A stretch of DNA of 64,000 bases from Pararge aegeria (taxonomy: Eukaryota > Arthropoda > Insecta > Lepidoptera > Nymphalidae), in NCBI RefSeq assembly GCF_905163445.1, contig NC_053184.1:19716001-19780000 (forward strand), written 5' to 3'. Position 1 is the first letter of the stretch; each line of letters begins with the position of its first letter. Positions 33,953 to 45,300 of the stretch are shown here, one piece after another. The translations under genes were made by a program, and so were the position numbers. The notes under the pieces were generated by a model. The model searched no databases, was not told the DNA's origin, and was given only the letters and a program-made list of their open reading frames with translations.

Positions 33953-34148
33953 ATGGCGTGCATAGAGGGTATGCATAGGTCGTGCAGATGATACAAAATG
34001 AATAAAATCTCCAATACGAGTTATAAATACATAAGGATAGGCTTTTTATAAATCTTACTGTGCCTATCCTCTAAGTTTTTTATAACTCGGACTGGAGATT
34101 TTCTCCTTTTAATATCTGCATATCCTGTGCATAACCTCAATGCACGCC
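33953..34148. mobile_element. D-family palindromic element, near full length
   Basis: GTGGCGTGCATAGAGGGTAT, AAAATCTCCAATACGAGTT, AAGGATAGGCTTTTTATAA, then TGTGCCTATCCTCTAAG, TAACTCGGACTGGAGATTTTC and CCTCAATGCACGCC. It carries both inverted arms. Confidence 0.8.
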
Positions 34149-34284
34149 TGACCCTGTCCAGCCTTCTTTGAATTCGCTCGTACGTATAGATAATATAATA
34201 ACACGTAGACTTGCCGAAAACGGACAGTTCAGCTGTACACCACACGAGCGCACTAATGATTTTAATCTATTATATTAATTCCTC

Positions 34285-34335
34285 CTCCTTAGTCGTTCAC
34301 TCTGTCAAGATTGAACAACTAAGGAGGAACGTTGC
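34285..34335. repeat. hairpin with CCTCCTTAGTCGTTC arms
   Basis: CCTCCTTAGTCGTTC and GAACAACTAAGGAGG pair with one mismatch across about 18 bases. It may be part of an unclassified repeat that continues to about 34390. Confidence 0.5.
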
Positions 34336-35042
34336 TGATGATGATACATTTTCGCCTCCACTTGTTACGGTCGATACAGCATTTCGGGAACATTAGACAA
34401 CAGAGGTACTATCATAAAGATTGAATGTCTTTATGATAGGATGTAGGAATTTGACATCCTATCATGAACACAGGTAGGCAGGCATAGTCTGTAACAACAC
34501 ATAGGTAACATTTTATCCCGGAAAAATGTACGGCTCCCGTGTGATAGATTTTTTTTGTGTTTCACAGACCAAGAGATCGACTCGATTTTGCACAGTGGTA
34601 GTTCACGGGTCAGAGATAAGGGCACACAAACTAAAGTATCGCGAAACGAAATCGCGAGCGTCAACTAGTAAGATTATAAATACGAGTGTGAAGTGTGTTT
34701 GTTTGTATGTGACCTCTGCTAGACTCAACCACTTTACCGATATTTGAATTAGGTACAACATAAGTTGCAACATGTGCGCTACGGAATTATTATGTCTACC
34801 ATTTACTCATTCTATTGCCATAAGATAAGACGAGCAATTGGGTAAACATAGTTACCTATATCGTGGTTCGCAACTACTATAAACGGGTAAAAAAAACTTT
34901 TTATTCCGGGCCAGCCTGCCGCTGTATAAACCACTGCGTTGGCCACCGACTTATATTTCAAAATCATTTCGGTTTTGGGCTGCAAACATGTTTTCTCTAA
35001 AATAAGGAAATAGATGGTTTAATCTACGTACAAATAAAGATT

Positions 35043-35312
35043 TGACGGCAGATTTGCGCAGTTTGCAGCGACCCTGCTTTCTGAGTCCAAGTACGTGGGT
35101 TCGATTCCCTCAACTGAAAAATGTTTGTGTGATGAGCATGAATGTTTTTCAGTGTCTGTGTGTTTATATGTATATTCTAAGTATTTATGTATATTATGTA
35201 TAAAAATATTCAACAGTTATCTTAGTGCCCATAACACGAGCTACGCTTACTTTGGGGCTAGATAGCGATGTGTGCGTTGTCGTGATATATTTATTTATTT
35301 ATTTATAAATAT
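35043..35312 (+). mobile_element. B-family SINE
   Basis: GACGGCAGATTTGCGCAGTT, TTTCTGAGTCCAAGTACGTGG, GATGAGCATGAATGTTTTTC and GTCGTGATATATTTATTTATT. Confidence 0.8.
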
Positions 35313-35462
35313 ACTATGGAAGTTGTAAACAATTAAATAATTTACTACGACTCTCAGCGAGTGTAACGACACGCATTAATTTTCATTTTAAGCTGAGGCC
35401 TCACTGCGGTAGGCAAATACTAATTAAGTTTTAAGAAGTAAATTTGCAACCATTAGTAGGAC

Positions 35463-35742
35463 TATTGGATATAAGCAGGCGTTACTTTGCAGACATCCAT
35501 GATATATTACGAAAAATAAGTTTAATTTCCTTATTTGTATAGTGCAATTTATAATTTCTTCAATCCCAACTCCACACCAAATAGATCTTCGGCAATGTAT
35601 CCTCTACACACATTTCGCTCTGAAACCGGAGCATCCTCAGAAGATGTTGACTTTAGAATGCATTGTTAAGTTATTAATTACACCATACAGATTCTCCTGC
35701 TTTTCGCGGAGTTATAGCAAATTAAGCTTAATTTTCATAATT
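35463..35742. repeat. K-family repeat
   Basis: TTGGATATAAGCAGGCGTTAC, CAAATAGATCTTCGGCAATG, GGAGCATCCTCAGAAG and TTCTCCTGCTTTTCGCGGAG. It is the longest copy. Confidence 0.7.
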
Positions 35743-35755
35743 AGTAGGACTAGCA

Positions 35756-36005
35756 ACATGAAACTTTTATGGCGTAGTGGTAAGTATACCTATAAATGGA
35801 AGGTCCTGGGCTCGACCCCGGCGAGGGAAATTTAGAAATTCATAAATTCTGCATTTTCCCCGATCTGAGCTGGTGTATATAAAAAAAAAAGATAATGGCT
35901 AGTTACCAGCCTACTAATCAAGCCTTCAAGCGATATAGCGTTATGGTACGATGCCGTGAAGAAACCATAGGGGTATAGGTTTAATATAATATCTTTAGAA
36001 TTACC
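35756..36005 (+). mobile_element. C-family SINE with tRNA-like head
   Basis: TTTTATGGCGTAGTGGTAAG and GGTCCTGGGCTCGACCCC form the head. ATGGCTAGTTACCAGCC and TATGGTACGATGCCGTGAAG form the body. Confidence 0.65.
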
Positions 36006-36084
36006 TCGATAGATTATAATCGAGAGCCACGGTGAAAAAAAAACATTTTCATGTCGGGGTTCTTGTAATTTTTAATTTAGTATC

Positions 36085-36260
36085 ACAGCGGAGATAGCCT
36101 CGTGGTTAAAACTTCAGCCTGCATCTTAGGGGGAAACAGTTCGATCCGAGGCCTCAAAGGACTGTTAAGTCATTTGGTTGGTTGACTGGTTGACTACGGC
36201 CTAAACCCTTCTCATTCTGACAGGATACCTGTACCCTGTAGTGGGCGGTGGTGACGATGT
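36085..36260 (+). mobile_element. A-family SINE with internal deletion
   Basis: CAGCGGAGATAGCCTCGTGG, AGTTCGATCCGAGGC and GACTACGGCCTAAACCCTTC, ending GTGGTGACGATG. Confidence 0.65.
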
Positions 36261-36762
36261 GGATTCTTTTTATTTTTGTATTGTCATATAGCCCCAGCTT
36301 AAGTCATGAATAATTCCGCATTATGCGAGGCGCGTGCGCAACCCGCCACGTGAATGCAGATTAATACTGACTAGCGGACATACTCATACATATCTAATAC
36401 TTCACAGTCACCGTTAACTCGAAGCGATAACATCCAGGTACAAGCTGCGAGGAAATGACACATGAGCTTTTGTACTTTCCCACTATTGAACACTCATTGA
36501 CAATTCGGGAATTCATTTCTTCCTAATTTTTTTTTATCTTGTTTGGTTCAAGACTTCGGCTGTGGCTAGTTAGAACCTTGAAGAAAGATGGCTGCTAGGT
36601 CATTTACAGCATTCAACATTTGCAACTTCAAGTCTAGTCTATTTGTAGTGACTCTACCTACCACTGGTTCGGAAGGCAGATTCAACTGAGAAAAGCAGTC
36701 AAGAAACTCAGCAGATTGCTCTTTATAGTTCAACAATCTTTAGAATTTTTCTGTTTTATGAG

Positions 36763-36940
36763 GAGGCGATTTAGCGTTCCGGTAAATTTGCGCATTGATA
36801 CGAATTAGAGGTGTGGGCTTAATTTTAACGTTTCCTTAACAGAGTTTTCCTTAAAAAAGTTTCCCTAACAGGTTAGCCCGCTGCCATCTTAGGCTGCATT
36901 TATTCAATCCACTGTAAAGGCTACTTGTAGTGGGTTAAGC
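36763..36940 (+). mobile_element. C-family SINE, 3' half
   Basis: GGCGATTTAGCGTTCCGGTA, CCCTAACAGGTTAGCCCGC and ATCTTAGGCTGCATTTATTC. Confidence 0.6.
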
Positions 36941-37158
36941 AACTTCAGAAGGGACACGCGCTTTTGTCTTCTTAAAGCTTGAAGACAGATTAGTTGTTCT
37001 GCTTTTGGTATATTTTTACCACCGTCCACCTCTCTTAAAACCCTGTTTGGGAATGTCTTTGATGGTGGAATAACCGAGATGAAGTTTTTTTATGTAAGTA
37101 TAAATGATACAAAATATCTCCGGCAATTTATGGTACTTACCCGATGATGATACTTATA

Positions 37159-37396
37159 GACGGCCGACTGGCGCAGTGGGCAGCGACCCTGCTTTCTGAG
37201 TCCAGGGCCGTGGGTTCTATTCCCACAACTGGAAAATGTTTGTGTGATGAACATAAGTGTTTTCCAGTGTCTGGGTGTTTATCTGTATATTATTCATAAA
37301 AATATTCATCAGTCATCTTAGTTCCCATAACACAAGCTACGCTTACTTTGGGGCTAGATGGCGATGTGTGTATTGTCGTAGTATATTTATTTATTA
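37159..37396 (+). mobile_element. B-family SINE, intact head and tail
   Basis: GACGGCCGACTGGCGCAGTG, GGGCCGTGGGTTCTATTCCC, CATCAGTCATCTTAGTTCCC and TGTCGTAGTATATTTATTTATT. A small deletion lies in the AT-rich middle. Confidence 0.8.
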
Positions 37397-37989
37397 TGCA
37401 AATAAAACTGTTTCTGTGAATAATTTCGTAGTTGGTACACACTTATATGAATATACTCTCAAAATTAAAAATTTCTTTGTTCAGCCATCTGCTATAATCT
37501 GGCCCATCCAAGTTATTAACACAAACATTTTGTAATAATAGTTAAAGCTTGCTATCCTGCGGAAAAGTCATGCGTGCACAACTATCTCTATATACTTGGC
37601 AATTATTGTGTTCATCCTATGTTTCTAAATACACCTACCTAATCTTTCCTATAATCAATATACACAAAGCCGAAAAACTACTCGCTCACTGAATAATTAC
37701 ATAAGTAAAGAAGTGAAGTGAACTTCGTTTTACTGCTTTTAATCCGGATGGCGGACTGAACGAGGAAATTGGAAATTTTGAGAGAAGAAAACTGCTACTT
37801 TTTTTTATTCTACCTCTATTAAACACGTTAGGAAAGTTTGTAATGTATTAAGTAATTTTAAATAATAATTTAAAGGGGGTATGCGCAGGGTATGACGATG
37901 ATATGAAATGACAATATGAATACTTAAGGGTTTAAGCAAACAGCACAGAAACGAGTTTGCCAAAAGGAGTCATTGTTACTTACGGTACC

Positions 37990-38345
37990 CTCATAGACTT
38001 ATATCCAAATAACACAACTTTAAAAAGGCAACAAAGACTGTAACAGGCATGGGCCCAGAAGTTTTTAGTAAGATACCAGGTAATATAAGAGATGCACCAA
38101 ATAATAATTTATTCAGGAAAAAACTAAAGACTTGGCTTGTCGAGAAGGCTTTCTACAGTTATAATGAATTCTTGGAAAGTAAAATATTGTGAAGATTGAC
38201 TTTACTTATTTGTTATTATAGAATAATATTATATTGAATTTATGAATTCATATACATTTGCATGATATAATTTATTATTTAATAATTACTATGTGACGTA
38301 TAATATTAATATTTATGAATAAATGACTATTGACTATTGACTATA
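37990..38345 (+). pseudogene. non-LTR retrotransposon ORF2 C-terminus and 3' end
   Basis: The last codons read GPEVFSKIPGNIRDAPNNN, LFRKKLKTWLVEKAFYSYNE and FLESKIL, then TGA at 38190. This matches the end of LINE reverse transcriptases ('xxLPxxIRxxxxxxxFKxxLKxxLLxKAFYSxxEFL'). The tail ends in repeats of GACTATT near 38330-38345. It is 5'-truncated. Confidence 0.75.
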
Positions 38346-38418
38346 AGTACAAGTATTTATAACTCGTACTGGAGATTTTCTTCATTTTATACCATCTGCA
38401 TACTCTATGCATGCCACC
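38345..38418. mobile_element. D-family palindromic element, right arm
   Basis: AACTCGTACTGGAGATTTTC, TATACCATCTGCATACTC and TATGCATGCCACCG. It follows a LINE tail and abuts a C-family SINE. Confidence 0.55.
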
Positions 38419-38419
38419 G

Positions 38420-38602
38420 CGTGCTGCCAATCGATTTTGCGTTCCGGCACGATACCACGTACACCTTTTATATCACTGCCTTACCCCTATCAGGTTAGAC
38501 CCAAAAATCTTAGACCGCATCATTACTTACTAGTTACTACCAGGAGTACCAGGAGTACTTAATATTGTAGTCAAGGGCTAACTCGTGGTGAAAAAAAAGG
38601 TG
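38420..38602 (+). mobile_element. C-family SINE, 3' half
   Basis: TTTTGCGTTCCGGCACGATAC, CCCCTATCAGGTTAGACCC and TTGTAGTCAAGGGCTAACTC with an A-rich end. It abuts the D fragment at 38345-38418. Confidence 0.65.
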
Positions 38603-39584
38603 CTGTGCGGTTTCTTCAAGGTTTGAATTGCACATAATCAAAACACATAATTTCGTAAATTCGTAGTAAACATCAGTATGTAAACGCAATAATATTTTCC
38701 GAGAACAATGCGCATGCGCAGGAAAACCGCGATAACACAGTGGCGCGACTCTGCGGGAAACTAGATATAAGGGTTTCTATTTGTAAATCTATCTGCAATC
38801 ATATGACGTGTAATAAGTATGAAAAATAATTCCTCTTTTATTACGATGTAAATTATAAAAATAATAATCAAAAACAAAGCCAAGTTTAATTTATTTTGTA
38901 GGTTTTAACGGTTGAGTAGGTATAAGTAGTCCTAATAAGACAAACCTCCGTGTCTTTAGATCTTCATGAAATCCATATCAAAATAAAATCGGGCTTTTTA
39001 GACTATACCTTTTCAATTTTTTTTCCATCAGTGGTAATCTATTTCGCAAATTCATGTATTGGAGCAGTGGGGAGATTCTAAGATCTTGTTGTACTTGATG
39101 TACGTGTCTTGGTTGTACGATAGAGAACCTCACCAAAAAATAGGCATTGAATAGAAAACCTCCTTTCTTAAAAACTTTTTGAATTTAGAAAAAAAAATTG
39201 TGCATCGCTAATTATTGAAATGCACCAAGAATGATTGCTTAACTTAGTAATACATAATAGCTTTCTCAGTTTCAGAAATCTTTAATAGTTTAACTCTTTA
39301 CGTAATAGGCCTAGGTAGGTACCTATAGATAAAAGCAAATATTATGTTTAGTGAACTTATCTTTCCTCGTTCCGCGTCACGCATTCGCTTGGAAGCCTGC
39401 AATCAATATGAAAGTGCGGGTAGACTGCACTCAAGATACTGCAACCTTAGCATACAACTTTCATGCGTAGTAGTGTGTTCTATAGTCCACAAGGAACCCT
39501 AATAAGATCCGCCCGTTTGTGGGTCCGTCCGTAAATGGGAAATTTCTAATCCCCGTGCCAAATTTCGCCAAGAGCTTTTCGGTA

Positions 39585-39690
39585 AGATAGGGTAGCGGGC
39601 TGTAATTAGGGGTATGGCAGTGAACCCATAGGTACTTCTCTAATCGGTTCATACATGCATCGTTCGGAACGCTACTCAAGTGCCACGGTC
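39585..39690 (-). mobile_element. C-family SINE fragment
   Basis: GGGTAGCGGGCTGTAATTAG, GGGGTATGGCAGTGAACCC and GTTCGGAACGCTACTC. Confidence 0.5.
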
Positions 39691-39691
39691 A

Positions 39692-40108
39692 ATATTGGAT
39701 AGAAGCAGGCGTTTGTATGCGGATTTCCATTAAAATTATGTAATTAAAATCCAATAAATTGAGAAGTAAGCTTAAAATCGTCACTGTAATCCACAGACAG
39801 AGCCTTCCACCAGACAAGAGAAAATGGAGAAACTATAATGGCTATAAAATTGTGGGCCCTGAAGACTACAGTACTCACCACTGCGCCAAAGAGGTCGCCA
39901 TCGTACGAAATAAAAATCATCAGATGTAAATAATCAACACACGAAGTCGAAACCGGTGGCGTTGAAAAGCTGTAACTACATAAGAGAACATCATGCGATA
40001 GTAGAAGTTTAACATAAAAAAAAACAAAAAAAAAATATAAATACCTGTTAAGTCTTAACAATTATTCATTGTAAAGGAGTATAGCAAATTACGCTTAATT
40101 TTCATAAC
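39692..40108. repeat. K-family repeat ends around unrelated sequence
   Basis: The start TATTGGATAGAAGCAGGCG is at 39692 and the end GGAGTATAGCAAATTACGC with TTAATTTTCATAAC at 40076-40108. The 340 bases between them do not match other copies and may be an insertion. A 105-codon antisense frame there is not recognised. Confidence 0.5.
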
Positions 40109-40203
40109 AATATTCATCAGTCATCTTAGTACCCATAACACAAGCTACGCTCACTTTGGGGCTAGATGGCGATGTATGTATTGTCGTAGTATATTTATTT
40201 ATT
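40108..40203 (+). mobile_element. B-family SINE tail
   Basis: ATATTCATCAGTCATCTTAG, CACAAGCTACGCTCACTTTG and TTGTCGTAGTATATTTATTTA. It is inserted next to a K-family repeat end. Confidence 0.7.
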
Positions 40204-40436
40204 ACATTTATTAAAGCGGCCCAATAAGGTTACAAACAAACGTTATTCGCATTAATAGTCTTTCCATTTCATCGTGTGTAAAAAACAATTTAAATTGTGA
40301 CCTACCAGATGCGCTCTGGTATGGGCACGACATTCACCTCCGTGTTTTATTGTGTCTGAGGACATTGCTCTACATTCGCAACGTGAGGAACAACCTTGGT
40401 CGAGTTGAAACTTTCCGAGAGAGACAGTTTTTTTAA

Positions 40437-40523
40437 ACTACAAGTTAGCCCTTGACTGCAAGTCTAAGATGGTAGCGGGAGAACCAGTTAGGAATATGAC
40501 AGTTATGTTAAACCCTCAGTTTA
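40437..40523 (-). mobile_element. C-family SINE tail fragment
   Basis: TACAAGTTAGCCCTTGACTG, CTAAGATGGTAGCGGGAG and ATATGACAGTTATG. Confidence 0.6.
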
Positions 40524-41360
40524 AAAACTTATTTAATGCAAACATGAGTTTGAAATCAGACGTTCGTCTAGTGAGCTTACAAATACTGCAAAGTCTCCAC
40601 ATACAAGGCAAAACAGACACCTTTGGAATGAAAGCTCTATTTTTTTTTAAATAGCAATATGATAGATTAAAAGTAACACACTCGTGTGCGATTTTTGTGT
40701 TATAAATTTAATTCTTTTAAGACCATGAATAAAGACACTTTATTTAGCTTTAAAACGAAATTAAACTCAGAGATTTGTTTAATATTAATTCTTTTATCCT
40801 TTTTTTTGTTTGCTTTAAACTTAATATAATTATTTCTAACCGGACTTACTTCAATGTTGTGTATACCTGTAAGTGATAACTGTTCCCTAGATATTATTAA
40901 AAAAACAAATACTTAAATTATATAAGTATAAAATAATATTAAAAATGTTGACAATATATACTATAGAACAAAACTAGCTAAACTAACACAAAAAAGAGCA
41001 AAAGAAAAAAAAATGTTACATTTCAACTGTAGTAAAAGTAAAAGGTAGGCGTTACTACCTACCTAGATGTCAATATCATGGGGAAGTTTTATTCTGCTTT
41101 TTCCCATAAGGAATATTATTTTCATTGAATAGTTGCTACAGGTGTATATAATTTATGACGTACAATAACCATTTATGTAGAATACTCTATCTTAGCGGAA
41201 ATGACGATAACGATACGTACATATCTAATTATGTTTACGTAGACCTTTTATTTTCATCAGCATCATCCTCAGTATGTCCTCCTGGTAGTAACAGGTCTCC
41301 AGGTCAGCCCGCCAACATGCATTGGAGCAGAATGGTGGGTGTATCCCTCCTATGAGAAAA

Positions 41361-41634
41361 TAAATAAATAATAATAAATAAATGTACTACGACAATACAC
41401 ACATCGCCATCTAGTCCCAAAGTAAGCGTAGCTTGTGTTATGGGTACTAAGTTAACTGATGAATATTTTTATGAATAGTATACATAAATACTTATTATAT
41501 ATAGATAAGCACCCATACACTGAAAAACATTCATGTTCATCATACAAATATTGTCCAGTTGTGGGATTTGAACCCACGGCCTTGGACTCAGAAAGCGGGG
41601 TCGCTGCCCACTGCGCCTGCGTATGGCCGTCGAA
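41361..41634 (-). mobile_element. B-family SINE upstream of the anchor exon
   Basis: AATAAATGTACTACGACAAT, CATCTAGTCCCAAAGTAAGCG, GTGGGATTTGAACCCACGG and CGTATGGCCGTCG; tail to head. Confidence 0.8.
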
Positions 41635-41759
41635 TACTGTTCTGTGAATTTAAAACAAAACTCGCTTTGTATGCTCGATTGATGTCATTGCTGCACTGCA
41701 CCCTCAAAGTTATAATACAGGAAATAGTATTTTCTTAAAATAATCATAGGTACTTATAA

Positions 41760-41955
41760 GCAACGGTCTCCTCTCAGAATGAGAAGGGTCTAGTCAGTAG
41801 TCCACCACACTGGTTAAGTACGGATTGATAGACTACACACGCCTTTCGCATGTTTTCCTCCACGGTTGAACCAAGTGATATTTTAATTGTTTAAAATTTA
41901 AAACGCAAATAACACGGAAACATTAGAGGTCCGCGACAGGGATCGCACTGGTACC
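41760..41955 (-). mobile_element. A-family SINE fragment upstream of the anchor exon
   Basis: CTCCTCTCAGAATGAGAAGG, GTAGTCCACCACACTGG, TTTTCCTCCACGG and TTTAAAACGCAAATAAC. It ends about 210 bases left of the neprilysin exon at 42164. Confidence 0.65.
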
Positions 41956-42163
41956 AGTTTGTTGAATAGTCTACAAAGCATCGCGACATTTTATCCGTCC
42001 ATTGCTAGCCGTTGCCGTGCCCGTAGTGTGATCCTTTCTTCCCCGCGCACCACTCGACCGTACCTCAAGTTGCTCTGTCTAGATGACTTCGTCGGACCTC
42101 TGTATAACTATCATTACTCTGAGCTACTCGACTGGTTTTTTAAGCTACGTGTGTTTGTTACAG

Positions 42164-42306
42164 GGAGCGCACCGTGCGTTGTTCGTCGGTGCTGATCGCG
42201 GCACTAGGGCTGTCCCTCGTCGCCCTGGGAGTCTACACCGCGGTGCTGGTGCTGACGGAGTACCGCAGCCCGCTTCCCTGCCTCAGCGAGGTCTGCGTCG
42301 GCACCG
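42164..42306 (+). CDS. neprilysin exon: membrane anchor, alternative 5' coding exon A
   Basis: The acceptor is tgtttgttacag and the donor is gtgaga. The exon enters with one base of a split codon and leaves in phase 1. It encodes 47 residues: a short basic lead (ERTVRC), then a hydrophobic run of about 22 residues (SSVLIAALGLSLVALG onward), then TEYRSPLPCLSEVCVGT with the two first ectodomain cysteines. This is the layout of a type II signal anchor followed by the neprilysin ectodomain. There is no ATG before the anchor, and the frame is closed by a TAA at 42141-42143, so an upstream exon ending in phase 2 must supply the cytoplasmic tail and start. I did not find that exon in the window; it may lie left of it. 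Confidence 0.9.
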
Positions 42307-45300
42307 GTGAGAGACAACACTTCACCCACACAACCTGCTGTCTCGCCACTATCCTGTAGACTTAGTACAAAAAATTCGTACACAATCGAGGAGTCTTAAT
42401 CTATACCGTCCAAGTAAATCTACACAAACAGAGCAGTGTCCTATTATGGGGAAATAGTACAGAGGCACATCATCTTTTTGTACTACAAAAATTGCTTTCG
42501 TGTTATATAAAATATTAGCGTACCCAGCCCGCTTCGCTGGGCTAGATTTTGCTTTATTTTATTTAAACAATAAACTTACATCATTAAATTTTTAATTTTA
42601 GTCTCATAATATATTAAATCATTTATTTCTCTCCGTATTCATTCTCTTCTCGAGCGGGTGAAGATCATTATCTACACCCATGTACACCCAACAATAGAAT
42701 ATCATCATAGTAAATAAAACCTGTATTAGACAGTTTGACAGTTCAAAAATAGGAGTGCTCCGATCGTCACCAAACTTTACAGGATTACTCGCCAGGTCAA
42801 TCCGGAGATTCCCTAAAATTCGGAGCCTATACGGAACATACCCACACACTTTCTCTTTTATAGAATATATATAAATAGATTAAAAACACGGAAAGCTGTG
42901 CGCCTCTGTTTTAGATCGCTAAAAATATTAACCCTGCCTTGCATATATATACTAGAAAATCCTAAATATTTTAAAAGACACGCATGATACATTGCGGCGC
43001 ATGCGCAAACTTCGTCCTACCGCCATCTAAATTAAAAACTCACAGCACCGGCCTAAACTCAATGTGCACATCATACAACAACAACATCAACATCATACCA
43101 ACCCATTACTGGCCCACTACAGGGCACGGGTCACCCACAATGAAAGGGGTTAGGCCGTAGTCCACCACGCTGGCTTTGAGAACATTATGGAGAACTCTCA
43201 AGTATGCAGTTTTCCTCACGATGTTTTCCTTAACCGTGGAAGCAACTGATATTTTAATTGCTTTAAACGCACATAACTTGGAAAAGTGCTGGGATTCCCG
43301 AAAGTAAAGTCGAAGTTCTACCAATTATTAAATATCATATTCCATATTTACTTTCTGTACCGTTATCATTATTATATATAGTTTTAGTATTATTTATTTT
43401 ACCGTAAGGAAATGTGTTAGTTTATTTTATTTATTTATTTATAATATGTACTGTTTTTTAATTATTAATATGTATGTATAGTCTTAGAGCTTTGCGCACC
43501 GCTATAAGGATTCATATGTAAGTCAATTTCTCACCTCGATTGATACCGATATGTTGTGTTCTTTACGTACTCAGAAAGATGTGAAACCTTGTCTCTTCAA
43601 ATAAAGTTGATTCCGATTTAATTAAATCTCTACGCTCTCGCAGCTACCTCAGTAGGTTAGTCATACAAATAATCAGGCGCCAATTCCGATGGACGACTTA
43701 CTAAATCTCACACTCGAGGCTCAGTTAGAATTCGCTCTCCGATAAGATCACTTGTCCTTCAAATGGAGCCAGCCTCCAGATTATTATTGGCATTAAGCCT
43801 TTTTGTTTTCAATGTGTTTTCCTCCCCCGTGCCTGAGGGCGACAAGCTGCCGTGCGTTAGCGAATTGTGTGTTGAAACAGGTAAGTGTATTAGCAGATCT
43901 GCTATTACGCGTTTTGGCTATTACAATATTTCAGGAATTTTCGTCACCTCTTTATTATATTCTTTTGATTTGATTCAAAATAATAAAAGTGTTGTGGTCA
44001 CACTAAAAATAATAACGACATATTAAAAAAATTACATTTGTCAAATAAACGAAACCTTAATAGCTCATCAGTACTGGGATGGCTTGAAATCCGAAAAGTC
44101 AATTGTTCAAATCCAGTCTCAACACAACAGAAACGTTATTATCGAACAACCTATTAAATTACTTACTTATTTCGCGTTTCAACCGTTTTATTTAAAAAGG
44201 TGTATCCTTATTTTGCGAGTAAAAGATTAAATAGATTACGACTGTACCGAACTACAATTACAAGTAATTAGCTAGATAAAATAATAATAGCATTCGAATG
44301 TATATTATTCTGCATCACGTTTTAAAAAAATATCATCATAATAATTGTAAGATATTATGATTACTTTGAATCACGTACTTTAACACGAAGCGTCTAATTT
44401 AATAGCAGGGTTCAAAGTGAACCGCACGGCGGGCATGATGCTGTGAACCTTCAAACTGAGATCTGTGATAAAACATAATTCCATAAAAACTTGCTCCATA
44501 AAGGTCGTGTCACGTAAAAAGAGCGCTGAATTACATCAACAAGAAAATTAGAAACAGAGAAGTGTGATACATTAGGCGGCCTTATAGCTTAGGTACGAGT
44601 ATAAGGCGCTGGTTTTAGAGATAATATAAAATTAGATTCATGCGAATAAGCGCCTCGCCTACCCTAATTACACAAACGCAGGCGCAGGGTTAGGTTTAGG
44701 CTAAACAGCTAGCGCGTAATAAGAAGCACTCTCAGAATCTTTAAATCTATTTCATGCAATAAATTGTATCCCTCCGTTACTCTATACAAAAGACTAGAGT
44801 ACCTACACAAACAAAATTTAATTTACACAATACAAATTATCTTATTTAACATACAAATAACTTTGGTTTTCATTTCGGCGAGGTGTTGGTGCTAATAACA
44901 CGTTTGAGTTTTTCACCCTGAGGTGTTTCTGAGTTTGATTTCAAAACTAATGTCTCTGTTATCATCATAAGATAAAATACATTTGCAATAACAAAAGTTG
45001 CAATTGTTAAATATTCCTATAAACAAAAAAATAGTTTAAACTTTTTGACTACGACGGTCCACCGCGCTCTTTTTATGTTCTACCTGCTATACTTTGCAAC
45101 ACCTTTTAAGATGTTTCGTTCAAATCACTGTTTAAAACTCGAATATACTAGTAATAATAATTTATTAAGTATTTTAGTTTAGTTTTAGTTATAATTTATT
45201 AAGATTTATAATAATCGAAATCTAAAAAAAAAAAGAACTATCTCTTTAAAAGCACCTTTTTTACAAGTAAGTTATTAATTACTTAAAGAAGATAAAAACG

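Noticed and set aside
34021..34245. Antisense frame with YERIQRRLDRVRRAL as a LINE reverse-transcriptase remnant
   Set aside because: The similarity to 'DRVQRRAARIV' is too short and one end lies in the D element; not enough to call.
42083..42310. 75-codon frame over the anchor exon as the true coding frame
   Set aside because: It is out of phase with the ectodomain exon at 51885. The +1 alternative has a proper membrane segment, CLSEVC cysteines and phase 1 at the donor.
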